Of a stretch of DNA of 15,752 bases, positions 1 to 5,570 are shown in pieces (the first letter of the stretch is position 1; every line of letters starts with the position of its first letter). The stretch lies in the NCBI RefSeq assembly GCF_016785185.1, contig NZ_JAEKDY010000082.1; one strand, written 5' to 3'. The stretch is from Heyndrickxia sporothermodurans. Lineage in GTDB: Bacteria > Bacillota > Bacilli > Bacillales > Bacillaceae_C. Under the pieces are notes generated by a model, which saw nothing but the letters and a program-made list of their open reading frames with translations, ran no database searches and was not told where the DNA came from. Both the position numbers and the translations under genes were made by a program.

Positions 1-50
1 TAGCCGCAGACCGAATTAATGTACAATTAAATCAGCAACAAGTAGCATGA
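1..50 (+). CDS. possible C-terminal end of an upstream gene (partial)
   Basis: One frame is open from the left edge to a TGA at 48-50 and ends in residues NVQLNQQQVA. It is consistent with the tail of a gene starting outside the window, but 15 codons are too few to recognise a family or to prove coding. It is followed by about 100 bp of AT-rich DNA without a convincing GC-rich terminator. Confidence 0.25.
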   Translation, partial: AADRINVQLNQQQVA

Positions 51-59
51 TTTCTGTTT

Positions 60-103
60 TTAAAAATATATTTTAGAAATTCTGTAGGATTCTGTATTTT
101 TAA
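60..103. repeat. AT-rich inverted repeat enclosing an 8-bp direct repeat
   Basis: TTAAAAATA (60-68) is complementary to TATTTTTAA (95-103). Between and overlapping them, ATTCTGTA occurs twice in direct orientation (79-86 and 89-96), 10 bp apart. It could be a weak terminator for the gene off the left edge or a protein-binding site. AT-rich DNA forms such repeats easily, so the call is weak. Confidence 0.25.
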
Positions 104-152
104 AAAGAGCAATTATGAAATTGACTCATTTTATAAAATTTTAAAAATAATG

Positions 153-181
153 TTTACAAAACTATTCATTTTGGATATACT
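153..181 (+). promoter_or_regulatory. sigma-A-type promoter of the mini-ORF locus
   Basis: A -35 box TTTACA (153-158) and a -10 box TATACT (176-181) are separated by 17 bp, each with one mismatch to the TTGACA/TATAAT consensus. The predicted transcript starts near 188, about 38 nt ahead of the first mini-ORF. It is the only good promoter seen before the four mini-ORFs. Confidence 0.65.
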
Positions 182-225
182 TACCTACGTAAGCAAAATA
201 TTCTTGAAAAGGGAGGTCGATTATT

Positions 226-309
226 GTGAAAAAATTAGTTGCCTTATTTGTTAGCAAAAACTTAATACGTATCATCCATTCGACCTTGCCGAAATTAGTT
301 GTGTATTAA
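226..309 (+). CDS. 27-aa mini-ORF, possible leader peptide
   Basis: A GTG start at 226 sits 9 nt after the GGAGG of a strong ribosome binding site (GGGAGGTC, 211-218) and about 38 nt after the predicted transcription start. The 27-residue product begins MKKLVALFVSK and ends STLPKLVVY. It is basic and hydrophobic and has no recognisable domain. Its stop codon is only 17 nt ahead of the first of two tandem terminator-like hairpins (327-411). That spacing fits a leader peptide whose translation influences the downstream fold, but this is inference. A 10-bp direct repeat AAATTAGTTG (232-241, 292-301) puts the same Lys-Leu-Val at both ends. It could equally be a non-regulatory small peptide like the short ORFs around B. 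subtilis yrzI. Confidence 0.5.
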   Translation: MKKLVALFVSKNLIRIIHSTLPKLVVY

Positions 310-326
310 TTTAACTGATATTTTGT

Positions 327-357
327 GCCGCAGGGAGAATGATTCCTGCGGCTTTTT
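327..357 (+). terminator. terminator-like hairpin 1 of a tandem pair
   Basis: GCCGCAGG (327-334) pairs with CCTGCGGC (345-352), followed by five T residues (353-357). The form is that of an intrinsic terminator. Its arms are nearly identical to those of hairpin 2, so the 3' arm here can also pair with the 5' arm of hairpin 2. Confidence 0.7.
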
Positions 358-377
358 GCTGCCATTTATTAGCTATT

Positions 378-411
378 ACCGCAGGGGAATCATGTTTTCC
401 TGCGGTTTTTT
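378..411 (+). terminator. terminator-like hairpin 2 of a tandem pair
   Basis: ACCGCAGGGGAA (378-389) pairs with TTTTCCTGCGGT (395-406), including two G-T pairs, followed by a T-run through 411. The yrzI-like ribosome binding site starts 20 nt later and no new promoter is evident in between. Transcripts reaching the downstream mini-ORFs would therefore have to read through both hairpins or arise by processing. Confidence 0.7.
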
Positions 412-446
412 ATTTCATAAAAAATCCTTTAAAGGAGGTGAATACT

Positions 447-590
447 ATGACATTGAATCTTATATTTATTACTGTAACCATTAAAAAGAGAACGAAAACA
501 ATTGAAGAATGTATGAATGAAGAAAGAATTAATAAAATTATTGAACAATACAAAATGAAGCATACTGAAATTTTTACAAGAGTTCTGTAA
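447..590 (+). CDS. yrzI: small YrzI-family protein
   Basis: This 47-aa ORF starts at ATG 447 behind a near-perfect ribosome binding site AAAGGAGGTGA (431-441). Its N-terminus, MTLNLIFITVTIKKRT, carries what I recall as the signature of the small YrzI family (Pfam Bac_small_YrzI): MTLN, a short hydrophobic strand, then a KR-rich stretch. A charged segment, probably helical, follows (about residues 19-40) with a single Cys at position 22. The family has often been labelled a probable sporulation protein and its biochemical role is not established. In B. subtilis yrzI shares a transcript with other tiny ORFs, which matches the layout here. Longer upstream readings in this frame cross both hairpins and lack a binding site, so they were not used. 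The family call rests on remembered sequence pattern, not a search. Confidence 0.7.
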   Translation: MTLNLIFITVTIKKRTKTIEECMNEERINKIIEQYKMKHTEIFTRVL

Positions 591-625
591 TTTTAATAAA
601 TAAAATAAGAAGGGAGAGTATGACG

Positions 626-685
626 ATGAACATTTTTCAAAATAAACGATTAAATTCTTTCTGGGTGGAGAAAGATTCCACCTAG
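626..685 (+). CDS. 19-aa mini-ORF in the yrzI-like locus
   Basis: The ATG at 626 lies 9 nt after GGGAG (612-616). An in-frame ATG at 620 is only 3 nt from it and is less likely. The 19-residue product begins MNIFQNKRLNS and ends FWVEKDST. It has no known domain. The end of the ORF folds into a hairpin, GGTGGA (664-669) with TCCACC (677-682), lacking a T-run. In B. subtilis a tiny ORF of similar size in the yrzI mRNA (S1025) is the site where the ribosome-associated endoribonuclease Rae1 (YacP) cuts translated mRNA. This ORF is a candidate counterpart by position and size, though the sequences have not been compared. Confidence 0.45.
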   Translation: MNIFQNKRLNSFWVEKDST

Positions 686-708
686 ATAGATATAAAGGGG
701 TGAATCAA

Positions 709-774
709 TTGTTTCTACAAATCATGCTATTAACGATATCATTTCATAAACGCAAAGAGAAAGTTGGTCCATAA
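709..774 (+). CDS. 21-aa mini-ORF resembling the YrzI N-terminus
   Basis: A TTG start at 709 lies 8 nt after the GGGG of a ribosome binding site AAAGGGGTGA (694-703). The product begins MFLQIMLLTISFHKRK. It aligns without gaps to the first 15 residues of the 47-aa YrzI-like protein at 447: Met1, Leu3, Thr9, Lys14 and Arg15 are identical, and Leu/Ile, Asn/Gln, Val/Ile and Thr/Ser replacements fill most other positions. It therefore looks like a short or truncated YrzI paralogue. Its last five codons lie within the 5' arm of the terminator hairpin, so translation to the stop would compete with folding. An internal ATG at 724 is possible but poorly spaced. Confidence 0.5.
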   Translation: MFLQIMLLTISFHKRKEKVGP

Positions 775-792
775 TATGGATCAACTTTTTTT
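760..792 (+). terminator. intrinsic terminator of the mini-ORF locus
   Basis: AAAGTTGGTCCAT (760-772) pairs with ATGGATCAACTTT (776-788), including one G-T pair, over a 3-nt loop. A run of seven T residues (786-792) follows. The last mini-ORF ends inside this hairpin. Confidence 0.85.
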
Positions 793-905
793 ATAATACG
801 AACAGGAATATATTTCCTAATAATTTTCTAAATGGGACAGACACGAACAACTAATGACTTACATAAGCATTAGTAATAGGCAGAAGCCTAATGGAGGTGA
901 GAAAA

Positions 906-1628
906 ATGTCCGGAATTTTTACCGCAATAGGTTATCTTTTTAAAGAGCTCTTATTTCTTGTGTCATATGTGAAAAATAATGCTTTTCCTCAGCCGCTCTC
1001 AGCCAGCGAAGAACGGAAATATTTAAAACAAATGGCTGGTGGCGATGAAGAAGCCCGGAACATTTTGATTGAGCACAATCTTCGACTTGTCGCCCATATA
1101 GTGAAGAAATTTGAAAATACTGGTGAGGATGTCGAGGATTTAATTTCAATTGGGACGATTGGGCTTATTAAAGCGATTGAAAGTTATTCAGAAGGGAAAG
1201 GAACCAAACTAGCCACATATGCCGCAAGATGTATTGAAAACGAAATACTCATGCATTTACGAGCCCTGAAAAAAACAAAAAAAGATGTGTCCCTTCATGA
1301 TCCAATAGGCCAGGACAAAGAAGGAAATGAAATTTCATTAATTGACGTCTTGAAGTCAGATACGGAAGATGTTTTTGAAACGATTCAATTAAGTATGGAA
1401 TTAGAAAAAGTAAAGGAATATATTGATGTTCTTGATATGAGGGAGAAGGAAGTAATTATCGGCAGATTTGGCCTCGATTTACAAAAGGAAAAAACACAAC
1501 GAGAAATAGCAAAAGAATTAGGGATATCTAGGAGCTATGTATCAAGAATTGAAAAAAGAGCCCTCATGAAAATGTTTCATGAATTCTATCGAGCGGAGAA
1601 AGAAAAGAAGAAGAAACAACAAGAGTGA
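906..1628 (+). CDS. sigK: pro-sigma-K, late mother-cell sporulation sigma factor
   Basis: This encodes the RNA polymerase sigma factor of late mother-cell gene expression in sporulation. The 240-aa product has a 20-residue hydrophobic pro-sequence (MSGIFTAIGYLFKELLFLVS) ahead of YVKNNAFPQP, where B. subtilis pro-sigma-K is cut by SpoIVFB. Region 2 follows (about 50-120, including NLRLVAHIVKKFE and GTKLATYAAR), then a region 4 helix-turn-helix (about 197-222, REIAKELGISRSYVSRIEKR). The start is ATG 906, 5 nt behind the binding site GGAGGTGA (893-900); the in-frame ATG at 891 overlaps that site. The frame is uninterrupted, unlike B. subtilis where the skin element splits the gene. Inverted repeats (851-856/868-873 and 877-881/886-890) lie just upstream, but no sigma-E or sigma-K promoter could be assigned with confidence. 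Confidence 0.97.
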   Translation: MSGIFTAIGYLFKELLFLVSYVKNNAFPQPLSASEERKYLKQMAGGDEEARNILIEHNLRLVAHIVKKFENTGEDVEDLISIGTIGLIKAIESYSEGKGTKLATYAARCIENEILMHLRALKKTKKDVSLHDPIGQDKEGNEISLIDVLKSDTEDVFETIQLSMELEKVKEYIDVLDMREKEVIIGRFGLDLQKEKTQREIAKELGISRSYVSRIEKRALMKMFHEFYRAEKEKKKKQQE

Positions 1629-1666
1629 AGCTGGCTGTCTTAGAGGCAGTTTCGCTTCACTCTTGT
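1619..1666. terminator. bidirectional terminator between sigK and the 28-aa minus-strand ORF
   Basis: A 13-bp stem, ACAAGAGTGAAGC (1619-1631) with GCTTCACTCTTGT (1654-1666), encloses a small inner stem. It begins inside the last sigK codons. The following bases are more T-rich on the minus strand, so it probably serves mainly the small minus-strand gene. Confidence 0.7.
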
Positions 1667-1686
1667 AAATTCTATGGGGATAATCG

Positions 1687-1773
1687 TTATCCCTCCATTT
1701 CAACGGTAACTTCAGCACTAATAACTAAGGCAACAGCAGTACAAAGAACAAGTCCGATAACGACAGCAAACAT
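1687..1773 (-). CDS. 28-aa single-pass membrane miniprotein, unrecognised
   Basis: Read leftwards, an ATG at 1773-1771 follows AAAGGAG with good spacing (about 8 nt). The product begins MFAVVIGLVLCTAVALVIS and ends in acidic AEVTVEMEG. It is one hydrophobic membrane segment with a short negatively charged tail and no separate signal peptide. A GTG nine bases upstream in frame would add Met-Lys-Asn but overlaps the binding site. A sigma-A-like promoter (1846-1817) and a strong hairpin (1619-1666) bracket it, which makes a real monocistronic gene likely. I do not recognise the family. Its place between sigK and a peptidase gene says nothing firm about function. Candidate roles are small-protein regulator of a membrane enzyme or structural sporulation peptide; both are guesses. 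Confidence 0.6.
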   Translation of the reverse strand: MFAVVIGLVLCTAVALVISAEVTVEMEG

Positions 1774-1816
1774 GTTTTTCACTCCTTTTTAAGTGATCCT
1801 TCTTTACCTTAAATGT

Positions 1817-1846
1817 ATCATACACGCATATTTTTGGATGAGACAA
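1817..1846 (-). promoter_or_regulatory. sigma-A-type promoter of the 28-aa miniprotein
   Basis: On the minus strand TTGTCT (1846-1841) and TATGAT (1822-1817) are separated by 18 bp. The predicted start falls near 1810, about 37 nt ahead of the ATG. Confidence 0.5.
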
Positions 1847-1943
1847 AATTGAACAGATCTTTTCGAATCGGTGGCAAAATTGTGAATATTACATTTCGGT
1901 TTCTATTTCATTTCAAATATTAGAAAAATTCGGGTAGTTCCTT

Positions 1944-1949
1944 TATAAT
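1944..1949 (+). promoter_or_regulatory. pepF promoter -10 box
   Basis: A perfect TATAAT (1944-1949) lies 37 nt before the TTG start. The -35 region is weak (TTAGAA at 1920-1925, 18-bp spacer). The -10 box sits between TTCCT (1938-1942) and AGGAA (1950-1954), a small inverted repeat that could be an operator or chance. Confidence 0.5.
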
Positions 1950-1986
1950 AGGAAGGTACGAATATACATACGAGGGAGGAAATACT

Positions 1987-3783
1987 TTGACTACTGCCGC
2001 ATATACATTAACTTGGGATTTAGATGTTTTCTTTAAGGATGGAAGTCACTCAGTGGAATTTGAAAGTTTTTTAAAAGAAATAAATGAGGCAATGACAGGA
2101 TTTGAAGTTGAGGTAAAAAAATGGGATGCTTCAAACGTTTTACGAGAAAAAAATGATTTTCTTATGCTTTTACATTCATTACAAACAAATTCTCAAATGT
2201 TAAGGCAAGCAGGAGCTTTTGTTAATTGTTTGCAAGCCCAAAATATGCATGATACGAAGGCGAACGAACTTCGAGGGAAAGTTTCAAATCATCTCGCTCG
2301 GCTAAACACAATATTAACGATTTTCGATGATAAATTAAAAACGATTAGTGAGAAAAATTGGCATCAGCTTCTTCAAATGGATGAATTAAAAGAATTATAT
2401 TTTGTTTTAAATGAGCGAAGAGAAATGGCTAAAGAAATGCTTCCAAAAGAACAGGAGGCGTTAATTAATGCTCTAAGTGTTGATGGGTACCACGGGTGGG
2501 GCGAAATGTACGATACATTAGTGAGCCAAGTAAAAATACCATATGAGGAAAATGGTGAAGTTGTTGAGTTATCCGTAGGTCAAGCACATAATAAATTTTC
2601 CCATCCAGATAGAAATGTTCGTGCAAAAATATTTGAAAACTGGGAGAAAGCATGGGATGAAAAGGCTGAACTTTTTGCTGCAACTTTGAATCATTTAGCT
2701 GGTTTCCGTCTTTCTATATACGAAAATAGAAAATGGAATGAAGTATTGAAAGAACCATTAAGCTATAACAGAATGCAGAAAGAAACGTTAGAAAGTATGT
2801 GGGAAGTCATTAGTGAATTTAAAAAGCCACTGACAGAGTATTTAAAAAGAAAGGCGGAGTTATTAGGTGTTGAAAAGCTCAGCTGGTACGATTTAGATGC
2901 TCCAATCGGAGAAGTAAATAGTCATTTTAGTTATCAAGAAGGAGCAGAGTTTATTATTCAGCATTTCAGTGAATTTGGAGACCAATTGGCTCGGTTTACG
3001 AAAAAAGCTTTTGAAGATAGCTGGATTGAAGCGGAGGATCGCCCAGGAAAACGTCCCGGAGGCTTTTGTACGTCGTTCCCTGTAAGCGGTCAGTCAAGAA
3101 TATTTATGACCTATTCCGGTACCCCTTCAAATGTTTCCACCCTTGCACATGAGCTTGGACATGCGTTTCATTCGTATGCATTAAAGGATGTCCATCCGTT
3201 AAATAGAAATTATGCAATGAACGTCGCTGAAACAGCATCTACTTTTGCTGAAATGATCGTCGCGGACGCTTCCGTGAAAAACGCGAAAAACGATGAAGAA
3301 AGATTGGCACTTTTAGAAGATAAAATTCAGCGTACGGTTGCTTTACTTATGAATATTCATGCTCGTTTCCTATTCGAAACTAAATTTTACGAAGAACGGA
3401 AAAAAGGGATTGTTGGAAAAGATCGGCTAAACGAGCTAATGTTGGAAGCACAAAAAGAAGCATATGGTGACTGCCTTGAAGAGTATCATCCATTATTCTG
3501 GGCTTCAAAACTTCATTTCTTTATCACTGGTGTTCCTTTTTATAATTTCCCATATACGTTTGGTTATTTATTTTCATTAGGTATTTATGCGCAAGCACAA
3601 AAAGAAGGAAAGGGATATGAGGATAAGTATATGGCTTTGTTAAGAGATACAGGTTCGATGAAAGTTGAAGACCTCGCTAAAAAACATTTGAATGTTGACC
3701 TTTCTAAACGCGATTTTTGGGAAGAAGGCGTAAAGCTTTGTATAAAAGATATTGACGAATTTTTAGAAGCGACAAAGAACTAA
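1987..3783 (+). CDS. pepF: M3 family oligoendopeptidase (PepF/YusX-like)
   Basis: This is a cytoplasmic zinc metallopeptidase of the M3B oligoendopeptidase F group, which cleaves short peptides. The 598-aa length is normal for the family. The zinc motif HELGH is at residues 388-392 and the third ligand is probably Glu415 in NVAETASTFAE. The conserved GGFCTSFP and GTPSNVSTLAHE stretches precede the active site. The start is TTG 1987, 6 nt behind the binding site GGGAGGA (1974-1980). It is a single gene with its own promoter, converging on pssA with a shared terminator. Substrates cannot be told from sequence. In B. subtilis the closest relatives are PepF/YjbG and YusX, and which of these is the true orthologue is unresolved. 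Confidence 0.93.
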   Translation: MTTAAYTLTWDLDVFFKDGSHSVEFESFLKEINEAMTGFEVEVKKWDASNVLREKNDFLMLLHSLQTNSQMLRQAGAFVNCLQAQNMHDTKANELRGKVSNHLARLNTILTIFDDKLKTISEKNWHQLLQMDELKELYFVLNERREMAKEMLPKEQEALINALSVDGYHGWGEMYDTLVSQVKIPYEENGEVVELSVGQAHNKFSHPDRNVRAKIFENWEKAWDEKAELFAATLNHLAGFRLSIYENRKWNEVLKEPLSYNRMQKETLESMWEVISEFKKPLTEYLKRKAELLGVEKLSWYDLDAPIGEVNSHFSYQEGAEFIIQHFSEFGDQLARFTKKAFEDSWIEAEDRPGKRPGGFCTSFPVSGQSRIFMTYSGTPSNVSTLAHELGHAFHSYALKDVHPLNRNYAMNVAETASTFAEMIVADASVKNAKNDEERLALLEDKIQRTVALLMNIHARFLFETKFYEERKKGIVGKDRLNELMLEAQKEAYGDCLEEYHPLFWASKLHFFITGVPFYNFPYTFGYLFSLGIYAQAQKEGKGYEDKYMALLRDTGSMKVEDLAKKHLNVDLSKRDFWEEGVKLCIKDIDEFLEATKN

Positions 3784-3785
3784 CA

Positions 3786-3812
3786 AAAAGCCGGCTTTCG
3801 AAGCCGGCTTTT
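3786..3812. terminator. bidirectional terminator between convergent pepF and pssA
   Basis: AAAAGCCGGCTT (3786-3797) and AAGCCGGCTTTT (3801-3812) form a 12-bp stem over a 3-nt loop. A-tract and T-tract flanks make it work in both directions. Confidence 0.9.
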
Positions 3813-3824
3813 CATTTGTCATTC

Positions 3825-4364
3825 TTAAAACTTTTTTAATCTGAATGAAGCAATCATAAAAAGTGCTAAAATAAGAATAATAAATAGATATAAATGCGAT
3901 GGAAGGATTGGTAATGCAAGATAGCTTAATGTAGCAAGACAGCCTGCAGCAGTAATTGGTAGACCAGTAAAAAATCCATTGCTTTCTGTAATGTTAAAGC
4001 GAGCTAATCGGAATGCACCACAGCCAATATAAAAGACAGTGAAAAATAAACCAGGATAACCAAATGAATGCAATACTCCTTGATATAATAAAATGGCCGG
4101 TGCTACACCAAATGAAACAATATCACTCATGGAGTCTAATTGTTTACCCAAATCGGATTCTATATTTAGTTTTCTTGCGATTAAGCCGTCAAAACGATCG
4201 GCAAGTGCAGCAATAAATATTAAAATAACACTTAAATTTAATTGTCCATTTATTGCAACCAATGTAGCAAATCCGCCTAATCCTAAATTTAATAGAGTTA
4301 GTAAGTTTGCGGTTTGAGATCTTAGTTTTTTGATTGTTTGATCGATAACATTAGAATGAAACAA
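3825..4364 (-). CDS. pssA: CDP-diacylglycerol--serine O-phosphatidyltransferase
   Basis: This integral membrane enzyme makes phosphatidylserine from CDP-diacylglycerol and serine, the first committed step to phosphatidylethanolamine. The 179-aa product has the complete CDP-alcohol phosphatidyltransferase motif: Asp56, Asp59-Gly60, Ala63-Arg64, Gly73, Asp77 and Asp81 (DRFDGLIAR, then DLGKQLDSMSD). Several membrane helices flank it, for example about 20-38, 43-57, 84-112 and 145-173. The length is close to B. subtilis PssA. Translation starts at TTG 4364, 6 nt behind the plus-strand complement of GGAGGTGA (4371-4378). It is divergent from psd, which encodes the next enzyme of the pathway; in B. 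subtilis the two are in one operon. Confidence 0.94.
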   Translation of the reverse strand: MFHSNVIDQTIKKLRSQTANLLTLLNLGLGGFATLVAINGQLNLSVILIFIAALADRFDGLIARKLNIESDLGKQLDSMSDIVSFGVAPAILLYQGVLHSFGYPGLFFTVFYIGCGAFRLARFNITESNGFFTGLPITAAGCLATLSYLALPILPSHLYLFIILILALFMIASFRLKKF

Positions 4365-4394
4365 CTGTTTTCACCTCCTGTAAAAATTAAAGGA

Positions 4395-4459
4395 TTAACA
4401 TTTTTCTATTTTATTATATAATAATATTTTATTATATAGTGAAAAAACCTTAAAGTTAA
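4395..4459. promoter_or_regulatory. overlapping divergent promoters of pssA and psd
   Basis: For psd, TTAACA (4395-4400) and TATAAT (4417-4422) are 16 bp apart. For pssA on the minus strand, TTAACT (4459-4454) and TATAAT (4436-4431) are 17 bp apart. The predicted starts fall within a few bases of each other, so polymerase binding at one could hinder the other. A 13-bp direct repeat ATTTTATTATATA (4408-4420 and 4426-4438) covers both -10 regions. No FapR-like site was recognised. Confidence 0.5.
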
Positions 4460-4489
4460 GAGGATATTTTAAAAAGTGGAGGAAAAGTC

Positions 4490-5272
4490 TTGAAAAAATG
4501 GATTTATCGTTTCTTGATTGAATTAACCAATCACCAATTTTTATCAAAGCTGCTAAAGAGTTTTACACAATCGAAAATAAGTAAGCCGTTTATTAAATCA
4601 TATGCTAAATTATATGAATTAAATCAAGATGAAATGATGAATGAATTACATACATATTCAACATTACATGATTTGTTTACTCGAAAGTTAAAATTACATG
4701 CACGTGAAATTACACAAGATCAGAATGCTGTTACGAGCCCGGTAGACGGAGTCATCGAGGATTATGGTACGATAACCCCCAGCAAAGAAATCATCGTTAA
4801 AGGCAAATCGTACTCCATACAAGAAATGATCGGTGACAAGACAAAGATTGATAAATATATTGGTGGTGATTTTATCATCCTATATTTAAGTCCTAAACAT
4901 TATCATCGGATCCATAGTCCCGTCACAGGAAAGCTTATTAAGCAGTACGCTTTAGGGACGAAATCATATCCAGTAAATCGGCTTGGGTTAAAATATGGAC
5001 GGTCACCACTAGCTAAAAATTATCGAGTGGTATCCGAGGTGGATCATAATAAGGGATCCTTGCTTATCGTAAAAGTTGGAGCTATGTTTATTAATTCTGT
5101 AGAATGCACAGCCTTGTCCGATACATGGGTAAAAGGAGAGGAAATTGCCTATTTTTCGTTTGGTTCAACAGTTGTCCTTTTATTCGAAAAGAACACTTTT
5201 TCATTAAATAAAGACATCCAGACACCGAAAGATGTAAAAATGGGTGAGCTGTTAGGATATTTAATTGATTAA
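4490..5272 (+). CDS. psd: phosphatidylserine decarboxylase proenzyme
   Basis: This membrane-associated pyruvoyl enzyme converts phosphatidylserine to phosphatidylethanolamine. The 260-aa proenzyme is of the short Bacillus type. Catalytic elements are visible: Asp86 in SPVDG, the histidines of HYHRIHSPV (139 and 142), and the self-cleavage motif FGST at 224-227, where Ser226 would become the pyruvoyl group of the alpha chain. Translation starts at TTG 4490, 7 nt after GTGGAGG (4476-4482). It has its own promoter facing away from pssA. Separate promoters allow the two steps to be controlled independently, although their overlap may couple them. Confidence 0.95.
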   Translation: MKKWIYRFLIELTNHQFLSKLLKSFTQSKISKPFIKSYAKLYELNQDEMMNELHTYSTLHDLFTRKLKLHAREITQDQNAVTSPVDGVIEDYGTITPSKEIIVKGKSYSIQEMIGDKTKIDKYIGGDFIILYLSPKHYHRIHSPVTGKLIKQYALGTKSYPVNRLGLKYGRSPLAKNYRVVSEVDHNKGSLLIVKVGAMFINSVECTALSDTWVKGEEIAYFSFGSTVVLLFEKNTFSLNKDIQTPKDVKMGELLGYLID

Positions 5273-5299
5273 GGAAGCATGACTTTCACACATAAAAAT

Positions 5300-5321
5300 A
5301 TCCCTACATATTAGTAGGGAT
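5300..5321 (-). terminator. terminator of sda (convergent with psd)
   Basis: ATCCCTAC (5300-5307) pairs with GTAGGGAT (5314-5321). On the minus strand the stem is followed by ATTTTTATG, so it ends sda six bases past its stop. Any effect on psd in the other direction is weaker because no T-run follows. Confidence 0.65.
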
Positions 5322-5326
5322 CATAT

Positions 5327-5467
5327 TTACGAAGACAGCTTCATGCGGTTTGATAAAGAGCGTCGATGAATTTCCGATTCTAAGAGGCGTATAAAATCCT
5401 GGCTTAACTTTAATTCTTTTGCTTTAAAGTAGGATTCAATTAATAATTCATCTGATAATTTTCTCAT
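5327..5467 (-). CDS. sda: Sda, checkpoint inhibitor of sporulation initiation
   Basis: This 46-aa antikinase blocks KinA (and KinB) autophosphorylation and so stops Spo0A activation when replication is active or damaged. The start, MRKLSDELLIESYFKAKELK, and the continuation LSQDFIRLLESEIHRRSL match the two-helix hairpin of B. subtilis Sda very closely, including the Leu21/Phe25 surface that contacts the kinase. The ATG at 5467-5465 follows an excellent GGAGGTGAT (5484-5476) by 8 nt. A TATAAT (5515-5510) is the best -10 box, with a poor -35. Upstream lie DnaA boxes and a LexA-like palindrome. As in B. subtilis, the gene is divergent from yqeG and DnaA control is expected. Confidence 0.93.
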   Translation of the reverse strand: MRKLSDELLIESYFKAKELKLSQDFIRLLESEIHRRSLSNRMKLSS

Positions 5468-5509
5468 TATAAGCCATCACCTCCAAAAAAAGTGTTCTAA
5501 AGTTAATTC

Positions 5510-5515
5510 ATTATA
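5510..5515 (-). promoter_or_regulatory. likely sda -10 box
   Basis: A perfect TATAAT on the minus strand (5515-5510) lies about 42 nt before the sda ATG. No good -35 stands 16-18 bp upstream (CATGAT/ATGATT), which suggests activator dependence. A second, weaker candidate has TTGTTC (5577-5572, inside the LexA-like site) and TAGAGT (5554-5549), 17 bp apart. Confidence 0.4.
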
Positions 5516-5570
5516 AATAAACTAGTATGTTAATCATGTTGTACCCTAACTCTATCAGAGATAAACGTAG

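Noticed and set aside
299..590. Longer overlapping readings through 299-484 and 339-590
   Set aside because: They run through both terminator hairpins and have no ribosome binding site. The second shares its frame with the YrzI-like ORF, whose real start at 447 has a near-perfect site.
851..873. Sigma-E/sigma-K promoter for sigK around CATAAGCATTA (862-872)
   Set aside because: The -10 resemblance is off by one base and no fitting -35 was found. Only the inverted repeat CTAATG/CATTAG is certain.
940..1149. Minus-strand open frame inside sigK
   Set aside because: It is antisense to a strongly conserved gene, has no ribosome binding site of note and no family features. The same holds for the antisense frames in pepF, yqeH, aroE, rsfS, yqeM, comEA, comEB and comEC.
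4093..4317. Plus-strand open frame opposite pssA
   Set aside because: It mirrors the pssA coding sequence, which has all catalytic motifs on the other strand.
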